Shown here one piece after another: positions 1 through 7,922 of a stretch of 64,000 bases of DNA. A program made the position numbers and the translations under genes. Source of the stretch: Luteolibacter flavescens (GTDB lineage: Bacteria > Verrucomicrobiota > Verrucomicrobiia > Verrucomicrobiales > Akkermansiaceae); contig NZ_JAPDDS010000008.1 in assembly GCF_025950085.1 (NCBI RefSeq), positions 209,094 to 273,093 of the forward strand, read 5' to 3'. Each line of letters begins with the position of its first letter. The stretch's first letter is position 1. The notes under the pieces were generated by a model that saw nothing but the letters and a program-made list of their open reading frames with translations, searched no databases and was not told the DNA's origin.

Positions 1-1530
1 CATGCGCGCCACCCAGAAGAAGATGATGTCTGGCCCCGTCACCAGGTCGGTGGTGGGGTAGAATTTCTTCAGCGTCGGCGTCTCCTCGCCCACGTTTGCC
101 ATGGTGGCGAAGGGCCAGAGCCAGGAGCTGAACCAGGTGTCCATCACGTCCTCGTCGCGCACCCACTCCGCCTCGTCGGCAGGGGCCTCGGTGCCCACGT
201 GGATGTCGCCGCTGGTGAAGTCCGACATGTCGAGCGACTCGGCATTCTTCAGCTCGTCGAGCTTCTCCTTCCGATACCACACGGGGATCTGGTGGCCCCA
301 CCAGAGCTGGCGGCTGATGCACCAGTCCTGCAGGTTTTCCATCCAGTGGGCATAGGTCTTCGCCCAGCGCTCGGGGCGGAAGGCGATCTCGCCGTTTGCC
401 ACCGCATCGGCGGCTTCCTTCACGCAGGGATACTTGAGGAACCACTGCATCGAAATGCGCGGCTCCACGGGCACGTCGGCGCGCTCGGAGTAGCCGACGT
501 TGTTTTTGTATTCCTCGATCTTGATGAGCAGGCCCATCTCCTCGAGCATCGCGGCGGCCTTCCGGCGGGCCGCGAAACGCTCAAGCCCGTGAAGCTCCGG
601 CAGCTCCGGGCAATTCACATGACCGTCCGGCGTGAGCACGTCGATGATCTCGAGATTGTGGCGGATGCCGATCTCGAAGTCCGCCTTGTCGTGCGCGGGG
701 GTGATCTTCAGCGCGCCGGTGCCGAACTCGATGTCCACGTGCTCGTCGGCGATCACCGGGATCGCGGCGTGCGGGAAGGGACGGTTCACCGTGCGGCCCA
801 CGTACTTCGCGAAGCGCGGGTCCTTCGGGTTCACGGCCACGGCCACGTCGCCCATGAGCGTCTCCGGGCGGGTGGTGGAAATTTCGAGGAACTCGCCGGG
901 AGCATCCGTGAGCTCGTACTTCATGAAGAAGAGCTTCGAGTTCTGTTCCTTCATGATCACCTCTTCATCGGACAGCGCGGTGAGGGAGACCGGGCACCAG
1001 TTCACGATGCGCTTGCCGCGGTAGATGAGGCCTTCCTTGAAAAGCTCCACGAAGACGTGGCTCACCCACTTCGTGTAGGACTCGTCCATGGTGAAGCGCT
1101 CGCGGCTCCAGTCGCAGGAGCAGCCGAGGCGCTTGAGCTGGCTGATGATGATGTTGCCGTGCTTGTCCTTGAAGTCCCAGACGCGCTTGAGGAATTCCTC
1201 GCGGCCGAGGTCGCGGCGGGTCTTGCCTTCCTTTTCTCGCAGCTCGCGCTCCACCTTTGTCTGGGTGGCGATGCCGGCGTGGTCGGTGCCGGGGAGCCAG
1301 AGGACTTCCTTCCCCAGCTGGCGGGCGCGGCGGGCAAGGATGTCTTGGATGGTATTGTTCAGGACGTGGCCGAGATGCAGGATGCCGGTGACATTCGGAG
1401 GCGGGATGACGATCGAGTAGGCCTCTTTTTCGGAGGACGGATCGGCTTCGAAGCACTTCCCTTCGAGCCAGGCGGCGTACCACTTGGCTTCCACCTCTTG
1501 GGGTTCATAGGCTTTCGGCAGGTCGGACAT
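1..1530 (-). CDS. valS: valine--tRNA ligase, C-terminal part outside the window
   Basis: Class I aminoacyl-tRNA synthetase that charges tRNA-Val in the cytoplasm. The reverse-strand frame starts at an ATG (1530) and reads MSDLPKAYEPQEVEAKWYAAW, then PPPNVTGILHLGH (the HIGH-type ATP-binding motif) and LPGTDHAGIATQ. It is still open at base 1, where it reads TDLVTGPDIIFFWVARM, a hallmark of ValRS/IleRS/LeuRS around residue 500. Only about 510 of the usual 880-950 residues are present; the KMSKS motif, anticodon-binding domain and coiled coil are off the left edge. A long forward ORF covers the same bases but is antisense shadow. Identification is secure. Confidence 0.97.
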   Translation of the reverse strand, partial: MSDLPKAYEPQEVEAKWYAAWLEGKCFEADPSSEKEAYSIVIPPPNVTGILHLGHVLNNTIQDILARRARQLGKEVLWLPGTDHAGIATQTKVERELREKEGKTRRDLGREEFLKRVWDFKDKHGNIIISQLKRLGCSCDWSRERFTMDESYTKWVSHVFVELFKEGLIYRGKRIVNWCPVSLTALSDEEVIMKEQNSKLFFMKYELTDAPGEFLEISTTRPETLMGDVAVAVNPKDPRFAKYVGRTVNRPFPHAAIPVIADEHVDIEFGTGALKITPAHDKADFEIGIRHNLEIIDVLTPDGHVNCPELPELHGLERFAARRKAAAMLEEMGLLIKIEEYKNNVGYSERADVPVEPRISMQWFLKYPCVKEAADAVANGEIAFRPERWAKTYAHWMENLQDWCISRQLWWGHQIPVWYRKEKLDELKNAESLDMSDFTSGDIHVGTEAPADEAEWVRDEDVMDTWFSSWLWPFATMANVGEETPTLKKFYPTTDLVTGPDIIFFWVARM

Positions 1531-1622
1531 GGGCGCGGAGGCATGCCAGAGGGCTCCCGGTTTGTAAAGGAGGGCGGCAAGCGAACCGCGATCACGGGTG
1601 GGGCTCGTTGCGGCGCCCCCCT

Positions 1623-1650
1623 GGGAGCGCCGGTCATCAGACCGGCCCGG
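1623..1650. repeat. R1 hairpin repeat (REP-like), 9 copies in the window
   Basis: Core CCGGTC-ATCA-GACCGG forms a perfect 6-bp stem with a 4-nt loop and is flanked on one side by GGGAGCG. Matching copies lie at 15541-15568, 16222-16250, 33287-33316, 33461-33490, 39559-39588, 39958-39985 and 42724-42751, with a degenerate one at 2287-2310, in both orientations and always outside genes. This is the behaviour of REP/BIME elements, which are usually mobilised in trans by a RAYT transposase; none is encoded here. Confidence 0.85.
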
Positions 1651-1720
1651 ATGGTCCCCGGCTGCGGACGGAGACCAGGTGCCCCCCGGGTGAGGCAGGT
1701 CCTTTGGAAAGTCAGGCGGA

Positions 1721-1885
1721 GGACAACGAAACGAACGAAACAGGCTAAAGAAAGGCGATGAAAACCAAGAAATTGGATAATTGAGAAAGCAGGCGATTGG
1801 GCGTTTTCGGATTCGAGCGCTTGGGTGAGGGCGGAAAGCCCACGAGGCATTTCAAATTTCGTCCATTTCGCTCGTTTCGTTGTCC
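1721..1885. repeat. R3 MITE-like element, copy 1
   Basis: A 165-bp non-coding unit bounded by inverted ends of the form GGACAACGAAACGARCGAAA. The second copy at 15992-16152 is in opposite orientation and shares internal blocks such as GCATTTCAAATTTCG. No ORF fits inside it. Confidence 0.75.
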
Positions 1886-1928
1886 TCCCTCTCCCTCCCG
1901 CCAAACGCACCGCACGGAGCCCCACCCA

Positions 1929-2290
1929 CCGTGGTCGTGGTGGTGACACCATGCGAAGCTACGGGTAAGGTCTCCTATCAGAAACTCCGGTTTTCAGGAC
2001 CAAAGGTCCGGCCATCCCTCAGCCCCGGCCATCGGCCGGGGTTTGAGGATCAAGATGGATCGGCGGCCTGAAGGGCTGCGATAGGATGCAGGTCGGTCAG
2101 TCAAACAAACGCCGCAAGTCGGCCGAGCCGAACATTGCCCCGCGCTGCCTTTACGTCGGGGCTTTCAGGGCGAGGCCCGCTGTCACGTATCGCGGCCCTT
2201 CAGTCCGCCATGCTCACGCAACGTGATCCCCGGGCCGTTGGCCCGGGCTGAGGGATGACCGGGCCTTTGGCCCTGGAGAGCTGAAGGGCC
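1929..2290. repeat. R2 composite palindromic repeat, copy 1 (full length)
   Basis: A long non-coding element built from two inverted arms. Each arm holds a CCGGCCATCCCTCAGCCC-type block, a GC-rich hairpin (CCCCGG..CCGGGG) and the box GGCGGCCTGAAGGG..GCGATA, which in the second arm appears inverted as the variant CGCGGCCCTTCAGTCCGCC. The arms are joined by a spacer with AAACAAACGCCGCAA. The left end carries GTGGTCGTGGTGGTGACACC. Copies or parts recur at about 13405-13800, 15590-15960, 19505-19685 and 21350-21447. Confidence 0.75.
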
Positions 2291-2377
2291 GGTCTGATGA
2301 CCTTCGCTCCCCAAGCCCCCAAGAAGACGCTTCCCCATGGACTCCCGGCGGATCGCGGTTATTCTCGGCGGAAAGAT

Positions 2378-3016
2378 ATGATGACGCGTTGCTCCTCCTC
2401 CGCTCTCGTGCTGTCCGCGACCCTCTCGCTCGCCGGTCTCGCCTCCGCCGATGTGGCGGCGGTACCGTATGACCTCCGCGAGGGCGATATCCTCTTCCAC
2501 GGCACCGGCGGGCAACAGGCGGACGCGGTCCGCGGCGCGACGGATTCGCCCTACACGCACTGCGGCGTGGTGCTCAGCGACAAGGGCCGCCTGCTGGTGC
2601 TGGAGGCCGTGCAACCGGTGAGCATCACCACCGTGGAGGAATTCGAAAAACGCTCGAAGGCCGGCACCTTCCACGCCCGCCGCCTGAAGTCCGCGCCGGA
2701 CGCCGCCGCGGTGGAAAAGGCGAAGGCCTGGGGAAAGAAGCAGGTCGGCCTGAACTACGACACCGGCTTCAAGTGGGGCGATGACAAGCTGTACTGCTCC
2801 GAGCTGGTCTGGAAGGTCTTCCACGAAGCCGGCGTGAAGCTCTGCGAGCCGCGCCGCTTCCACGACTACAAGCTCGACCACCCGGACGTGAAGCCGCTCA
2901 TCGCCCAGCGCTACGGCTCCGCCGACAAGCTGCCGAAGAACGAGCCCGTCGTCGCCCCCAGCGACCTCGCGGAGTCGGACCTCCTAGTGGAAGTCCCGCG
3001 CGTGGAGAAGAAGTGA
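2378..3016 (+). CDS. exported YiiX-like permuted papain-fold amidase
   Basis: Resembles the YiiX/YebB family of permuted NlpC/P60-type enzymes, thought to cleave amide or lipid-ester bonds in the cell envelope. The 212-aa product starts with a signal peptide (MMTRCSSSALVLSATLSLAGLASA). Family landmarks are EGDILFHG, the histidine of YTHCGVV (His61) and the cysteine of LYCSELVWKV (Cys140), which are the expected catalytic pair in permuted order. ATG 2378 was chosen because it begins the signal peptide; an upstream in-frame ATG at 2297 would put 27 unrelated residues in front of it. It is a single gene followed by the duplicated 500-aa genes. The substrate cannot be told from sequence. Confidence 0.82.
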   Translation: MMTRCSSSALVLSATLSLAGLASADVAAVPYDLREGDILFHGTGGQQADAVRGATDSPYTHCGVVLSDKGRLLVLEAVQPVSITTVEEFEKRSKAGTFHARRLKSAPDAAAVEKAKAWGKKQVGLNYDTGFKWGDDKLYCSELVWKVFHEAGVKLCEPRRFHDYKLDHPDVKPLIAQRYGSADKLPKNEPVVAPSDLAESDLLVEVPRVEKK

Positions 3017-3087
3017 GGCCCGCCTCGCCGACGGGATGAATTTCCGGCTGGGGATTTGCGTCCCATGGAGCTTCAATCCCCGACGCC

Positions 3088-4590
3088 TTGAAGAAGACAG
3101 CTTCCATCGCCGCAGCCATCGCCATCGCCGCCGGGGCCATTGCGATCTTTGCCTTGTCGAGCAGTGACGACGGGGAAGCCGCGGCGACCGGCAATGCCAC
3201 GGGGACGCGCCCGGGCAGCCTGCCCTCGAAGACGGAAAGGATCGACGACGAGCGCGACCCCGAGCGCTTTGACACGCTGGATGCCGGGATGAAGGAACTG
3301 GCCCTGGAACTGGAGAAAGCCGCCATCAAGTGGCAGCGGAACCGGCCGGAAGATGAAGGTTTCCACCAACTCACGAATGACTGGCGGGAGTTTTCGATGG
3401 CGAAGATCTCGGCTCTCGATATCGAACAAATCCGGCAGCTCGGCGAGTGGATGGACTCGGGCTCTTACTCGGAACTTCACGACTACCGGAAAGAGCTCAT
3501 CACGATCTGGGCCTCCCGCGAGCCGGAGGTGGTTCGGGCGAGATTGATGGATATCGCGGAAGACCGAGGATTTCTGGGCGAGGGGGAGAGCGGTTGGAAG
3601 AATGCCTTCCGTGATGAATTTGCCGACGACCTCCACCATGCCTATGTCGGCCACGCCATGAAGGATCCCAAGTCGGCATGGGAGACATTCCTCAAGGACG
3701 AGGCCGATCCCCGGATGAAGAGGCTGGTAAACGGAGTCATCACCGTCTCCGGAATTTTCAAGGAGTATGCCGCCCAGCTCCCGGGCGAGGCCTGGAGCCT
3801 AGCGCTGGCGACACAAGATCCCGACCATTCCACGCAGATGGTGGAGGGATTTGCGGACGGGGCACCCACCGGGCAGGACTGGGAGAAAAAAGGCTATGAG
3901 CTGGCGGAGTCGCTTGCCGCCCGCGGAATCGAAGCATCGCAATGGCCGTTCCAGTCGATCGGCGAACGCTGGCTCGCGGAAGATCCCGTCGCGGCCTTGG
4001 ATTGGTTTGCCCGTTGCGCCCCGGAGGATGCCTTGAAGTCGGCCCGCGACCGTCTCAAGCGTGGTCGCAGTGACGATCCCTTCGAGGACGCTCCAGCACG
4101 CAACTCCGAGGAAGCCGCGATGCTACTGAAGACCTATCTCCTCGTCGAAATGTTCCACTCCTACAAGGATCGGAGCCGCGAGACCGTGACCGCCTTGCTT
4201 CACCTCAACAAACACGGGGAGGATCAGGTGGCGCTCGAAGCCCTTGGCGAACTTTTGGGAGCGGGGCTCTATCCCATGAAGGTCCCGTTGCTCGAAGTGA
4301 TTCCCGGAATCCCCTCGCCGGAGGACCGTAACTCCCTGTTTCTCCTAGCAGTGCGCGGGATTCCGAACCGGAGCAATGGGTTTCCTTTGGGGATCCTCGA
4401 CCCGCAACTTGAAGATCCGAATTCCAGCCTCGTCGCCATGCGTGCTCTCGCTGAGCGCCTCGACCTGCCAGCAGAGATCCGCGCCGAGGCGGAAGCAACT
4501 TTCCGAAACGTGGAAGAACAGGAACTCAAGGCGCTCCAGAAATTAAAGCAGATGCGCCGCGATGGGGATAATCCCTTCGCTCCCCGCTGA
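3088..4590 (+). CDS. exported protein of unknown function, tandem paralogue A
   Basis: I do not recognise a named family. The 500-aa product has an N-terminal hydrophobic segment (residues about 4-25) and then mostly helical sequence with loosely repeated W-containing units such as AMKDPKSAWETFLKD, LPGEAWSLALA and AEDPVAALDWFA. These resemble the helical-repeat exported proteins common in Verrucomicrobiota. The start is a TTG: the neighbouring copy begins ATG five codons upstream, but here that codon is ATC. It is 500 aa like paralogue B (4803-6305), to which it is clearly homologous along its length. The two arose by tandem duplication of a 1.7-kb unit. Confidence 0.7.
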   Translation: MKKTASIAAAIAIAAGAIAIFALSSSDDGEAAATGNATGTRPGSLPSKTERIDDERDPERFDTLDAGMKELALELEKAAIKWQRNRPEDEGFHQLTNDWREFSMAKISALDIEQIRQLGEWMDSGSYSELHDYRKELITIWASREPEVVRARLMDIAEDRGFLGEGESGWKNAFRDEFADDLHHAYVGHAMKDPKSAWETFLKDEADPRMKRLVNGVITVSGIFKEYAAQLPGEAWSLALATQDPDHSTQMVEGFADGAPTGQDWEKKGYELAESLAARGIEASQWPFQSIGERWLAEDPVAALDWFARCAPEDALKSARDRLKRGRSDDPFEDAPARNSEEAAMLLKTYLLVEMFHSYKDRSRETVTALLHLNKHGEDQVALEALGELLGAGLYPMKVPLLEVIPGIPSPEDRNSLFLLAVRGIPNRSNGFPLGILDPQLEDPNSSLVAMRALAERLDLPAEIRAEAEATFRNVEEQELKALQKLKQMRRDGDNPFAPR

Positions 4591-4626
4591 TTCATTCGAT
4601 CATTCGCCTTTCCGGGCGTTCGGGGT

Positions 4627-4750
4627 TGGACGTGGGCGTTGGATCGCCACCTATCACGGCACAACTGGTCCCGTCGATCTCCTCCAGCAGCTCGTCCGCA
4701 TCCCTTCCGTAAATCCGGACAAGCCGGGCTGGCCAAACCTGATCGCCGGG
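4627..4750 (+). pseudogene. decayed 5' fragment of the M20 peptidase gene
   Basis: This stretch between the two 500-aa genes matches the start of the M20 peptidase at 6369 and onwards nearly base for base (VDLLQQLVRIPSVNP...PNLIA). It lacks a 99-bp block present in the intact gene (about 6465-6563), with the short repeat CAA[T/G]CCGG at the break, and carries a 1-nt shift near its start. It then runs straight into the sequence upstream of paralogue B. It marks the junction of a tandem duplication and cannot encode an enzyme. Confidence 0.85.
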
Positions 4751-4802
4751 CTCGCCGACGGGATGAATTTCCGGCTGGGGGTTTGCGTCCCATGGAGCTT
4801 CA

Positions 4803-6305
4803 ATGCTGGACGCCTTGAAGAGGACAGCTTCCATCGCCGCAGCCATCGCCGCCGGAGCCCTGTTGATCTTTGCCTTGTCGGGCAGGGACGACGGGGAAGC
4901 CGCGGCGACCGGCAATGCCGCGGGGACGCGCCCGGGCATCCTGCCCTCGAAGACGGAAAGGATTGACGACGAGCGCGACCCCGAGCGCTTTGACTCATTG
5001 GATGCCGGGATGAAGGAGCTGGCGCTGGAACTGGAGAAAGCTGCCATCAAGTGGGACCGGAACCGGACGAAGGATGTAGGTTTCTACCGGCTTAAGCATG
5101 ACTGGCAGAAATACGCCCTCGAACGAATCGCCGATCTGAGCACCGACGAACTCCGTCAGCTCTACGAATGGATGGGAGAGGGCACTCGCTTCGTCTCGGA
5201 GCTCCATGACTACCGGCAGGCCATTATAACGATCTGGGCATCCCGCGAGCCCGAGGTTGTCCGGACACGGCTGATGGAGATCGCTGAAGCCAATGGCTCG
5301 CTGAAGGAAGACGTCAGCCAGCTCGGAAACGATGCCCTTGCGCAGCTCGCCGACGACTTCCAAAGAGCCTATGTCGGCCACGCCATGAAGGATCCGAAGG
5401 GGGCATGGGAAGCCTTTTTGAAAGACGAGGTCGACTCCCGGGTTGATCAACTTACCCCCTTTGATGACGATATTGTCCCCGAAATTTTCAGAGAGTATGC
5501 CGCCCGGCTTCCGGGTGAAGCATGGAGCCTGGCGCTGACCACCAAAGGTGGGGACCGATGCAGGCTGATGGTGGATGGATTTGCGGACGGGGCACCTGCC
5601 GGGCAAGACTGGGAGGTGAAAGGCCGTGAACTGGCCGACTCGCTGGCTGCCCGTGGAATGGAAGCATCGCATTGGGCCTTCCGCTCGATTGCCGGGCGCT
5701 GGGTCATGGAGGACCCCATCGCGGCGCTGGAATGGTATTCCCATTCGGCCCCGGAGTCCGTGCTGCAACCGGCGAGCCACAGTCTTTATCCCGAAACTTG
5801 GGACGATCCTTACGCAAACTCGTCTCCCCTGCGACCTGACGATGCCCCGAGGCTGCTCAAGGCGGATCTGCTCGTTGAAATGTATCACCCGCCCAGGGAC
5901 CGGCGCCGCGAGATGATTTCCGCATTGGATCACCTGAATAAGAACGGTGAAGATCGATTGGTCTTTTTGACTGCTACCCGAATCTTGGGCAGGGAAATGG
6001 AGCCCTCGAAAATCCCCATACTCGGAGCGCTTCCCGCAATGCCCCCTTCCGGTGACCGGGACGCACTGTTTCTCCAGGCGGTCCGTGGAATTCCCACTCG
6101 GAACAATAGAGATCAGAATTTCTCGATGCCGAACATGACATTGGACGGGCCGAATGCCAGCCTCGTCGCCCTCCAGGATCTCGCGGCTCGGCTCGACTTG
6201 CCGCCCGAGGTCCGCGCCGAGGCAGAAGCGAAGTTTCGGGAAGTGGAAGCGGCGGAAGAGGCACAACTCAAGGCACGCCAGAATTCGAAGCAACGGAGCC
6301 GGTAG
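4803..6305 (+). CDS. exported protein of unknown function, tandem paralogue B
   Basis: Second member of the duplicated pair; 500 aa, starting MLDALKRTASIAAAIAAGALLIFALSG with an ATG. It keeps the same architecture as paralogue A: hydrophobic N-terminus, the ERIDDERDPERFD segment, and helical repeats including AMKDPKGAWEAFLKDE and LPGEAWSLAL. The two proteins are nearly identical in the first 75 residues and more divergent in the second half. About 60 bp upstream of each gene is also nearly identical, so regulation was duplicated as well. Function unknown; the membrane anchor suggests an envelope role. Confidence 0.72.
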   Translation: MLDALKRTASIAAAIAAGALLIFALSGRDDGEAAATGNAAGTRPGILPSKTERIDDERDPERFDSLDAGMKELALELEKAAIKWDRNRTKDVGFYRLKHDWQKYALERIADLSTDELRQLYEWMGEGTRFVSELHDYRQAIITIWASREPEVVRTRLMEIAEANGSLKEDVSQLGNDALAQLADDFQRAYVGHAMKDPKGAWEAFLKDEVDSRVDQLTPFDDDIVPEIFREYAARLPGEAWSLALTTKGGDRCRLMVDGFADGAPAGQDWEVKGRELADSLAARGMEASHWAFRSIAGRWVMEDPIAALEWYSHSAPESVLQPASHSLYPETWDDPYANSSPLRPDDAPRLLKADLLVEMYHPPRDRRREMISALDHLNKNGEDRLVFLTATRILGREMEPSKIPILGALPAMPPSGDRDALFLQAVRGIPTRNNRDQNFSMPNMTLDGPNASLVALQDLAARLDLPPEVRAEAEAKFREVEAAEEAQLKARQNSKQRSR

Positions 6306-6386
6306 AGGAGCGATCCCTTCCCCCCGCTGATTATTCATTCGCTCATTCGCCTTTCCGGGCGTTCGGGGTTGGACGTGGGCGGCTGG

Positions 6387-7532
6387 ATGGCCTCCTATCC
6401 CCTCATGACTGGTCCCGTCGATCTCCTCCAGCAGCTCGTCCGCATCCCATCCGTGAATCCGGACAATCCGGCGGGCACGGACAAGACGGGCGAGGCGGCG
6501 CTGGCGGAGTTCCTGTCCGGCTGGCTGGCCGCGCTGGGCGCGGAGGTGGCGCTGGAGGAAATCAAGCCGGGCCGGCCGAATCTGATCGCCCGCTTCGCGC
6601 CGCGCGATGGCAGGCCGCGCATCCTGCTGGGCCCGCACCTAGATACGGTGGGCGTGGGCAGCATGACCATCGACCCCTTCGGCGGGGAGATCGGTGACGG
6701 CCGGGTGTGGGGCCGCGGCACCTCGGACACGAAGGGCCCGATGGCGGCGATGCTATGGGGGCTGAAGGAAAACGCGGCGAGGCTGGCGGATCTGCCGGTG
6801 GCGGTGGATTTCGTGGCCTTCATGGGCGAGGAGTCGGGCCAATGGGGCTCGAAGGATTTCGCGCGGCACCACGCGCATGACTACGCCTTCGCCATCGTGG
6901 GCGAGCCGACTTCGCTCGACATCGTCTATACGACGAAGGGCTCGCTATGGGCGACGCTGCGGGCGACGGGGAAGGCAGCGCATTCCTCGCAGCCGGAGCG
7001 CGGGGACAATGCGGCGATGAAGCTGGCGCGCGCGCTGGACGTGCTGGAGCGCGAGCTGGCCGCGGAACTGGCGACCTACACGCACGACGTGCTGGGCCGC
7101 TCGACGATCAATGTGGGCGTGCTTCGCGCGGGTTCGCGGCCGAATATCGTGCCGGATCTGGCAGAGGCGGAGATCGACATCCGCATCACCCCGGCCCTGC
7201 GCGATGCGGGCGGGGCGCTGGCGCTGCTGGAGAAGACGATCTCGCGGCTGGCATTGCCGCTGGAGATCGTGAAGCCGAAGGAGAATCCGCCGATGGAAAT
7301 GCCGGAGACGCACCCGTGGATCGGGCGCATCCGGGAGGTGCGCGCGGCGTCGAGGCCGGTGGGGGCACCGTGGTTTTCGGATGCGGCGCACTTATCCGAT
7401 GCGGGGCTGGCATCGGTGTGCATGGGGCCCGGGTCGATCGACCAGGCGCACACGTGCGATGAATTCATCGAGATTGCCGCGCTGGAAGAGGGCGCGGTGT
7501 TTTTCTCGGAGTTGGTGAGGTCTTTGGGGTGA
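6387..7532 (+). CDS. M20-family metallopeptidase (ArgE/DapE/carboxypeptidase G2 type)
   Basis: A di-zinc hydrolase that removes an acyl group or residue from a peptide-like substrate in the cytoplasm. The metal ligands are visible: His84 and Asp86 context in GPHLDTVGVG, Asp114 in GRGTSDTKGPMAAM, the catalytic and ligand glutamates of MGEESG (148-149), the ligand in VGEPTS, and the last histidine in DQAHTCDEF. The dimerisation lid lies between residues about 185 and 300. ATG 6387 was preferred; a TTG at 6369 is possible. No signal peptide. Motifs do not separate ArgE-, DapE- and dipeptidase-like specificities. A broken 5' copy lies upstream at 4627-4750. Confidence 0.88.
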   Translation: MASYPLMTGPVDLLQQLVRIPSVNPDNPAGTDKTGEAALAEFLSGWLAALGAEVALEEIKPGRPNLIARFAPRDGRPRILLGPHLDTVGVGSMTIDPFGGEIGDGRVWGRGTSDTKGPMAAMLWGLKENAARLADLPVAVDFVAFMGEESGQWGSKDFARHHAHDYAFAIVGEPTSLDIVYTTKGSLWATLRATGKAAHSSQPERGDNAAMKLARALDVLERELAAELATYTHDVLGRSTINVGVLRAGSRPNIVPDLAEAEIDIRITPALRDAGGALALLEKTISRLALPLEIVKPKENPPMEMPETHPWIGRIREVRAASRPVGAPWFSDAAHLSDAGLASVCMGPGSIDQAHTCDEFIEIAALEEGAVFFSELVRSLG

Positions 7533-7591
7533 GGGGACTTTCTTCGTGGCGCGCTTCGCGCTTCGTAGCGGAGCGACTGCGTCGCTCCGGC

Positions 7592-7849
7592 GGGGTGCGG
7601 GCCGCCTGATGGGGCGACGTGGCGATTTCCCGTCACGCCGCGCCCAGCCCGAATGGCGAAGCCATTCTGCTACGTTCGGGGTGCGGGCCGCCTGATGGGG
7701 CGACGTGGCGATTTTCCTTCACGCCTCGCCCAGCCCGAATGGCGAAGCCATTCTGCTACGTTCGGGGTGCGGGCCGCCTGATGGGGCGACGTTGCGGTTT
7801 CCCTTCACGCCTCGCCCTGCCCGAATGGCGCAGCCATTCTACTACGTCG
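7592..7849. repeat. 86-bp direct tandem repeat, three units
   Basis: Units start at 7592, 7678 and 7764, each opening GGGGTGCGGGCCGCCTGATG and ending in a hairpin GAATGGCGAAGCCATTC; the spacing is exactly 86 bp. Units differ by a few bases and the last is slightly truncated. The short ORFs here are by-products of the repeat (one unit is not a multiple of three long). Together with the 60 bases after the M20 stop, this accounts for the M20-prmC gap. Confidence 0.9.
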
Positions 7850-7922
7850 GCCACGTTGCCTGCGTCGAAAATCCACTTTGCCTTGCCTCATCCGCTTCCG
7901 GCGCGCTGACTTTCCCCCGCGC

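Larger units (their letters stand above)
1531..2377. other. repeat-filled intergenic region between valS and the YiiX-like gene
   Basis: About 850 bases without a convincing gene. It holds one hairpin repeat of family R1 (1623-1650), one roughly 165-bp element of family R3 with inverted ends (1721-1885), and one long composite R2 element (about 1929-2290) followed by a degenerate R1 copy (2287-2310). The R-family names are mine and are defined in the individual entries. Confidence 0.7.

Noticed and set aside
199..1761. 520-aa forward ORF over valS
   Set aside because: Antisense to the clear ValRS frame; arginine/alanine/leucine-rich composition typical of GC-rich shadows.
7592..7849. CRISPR array
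   Set aside because: Direct repeat units are 86 bp with no unique spacers and no cas genes nearby.
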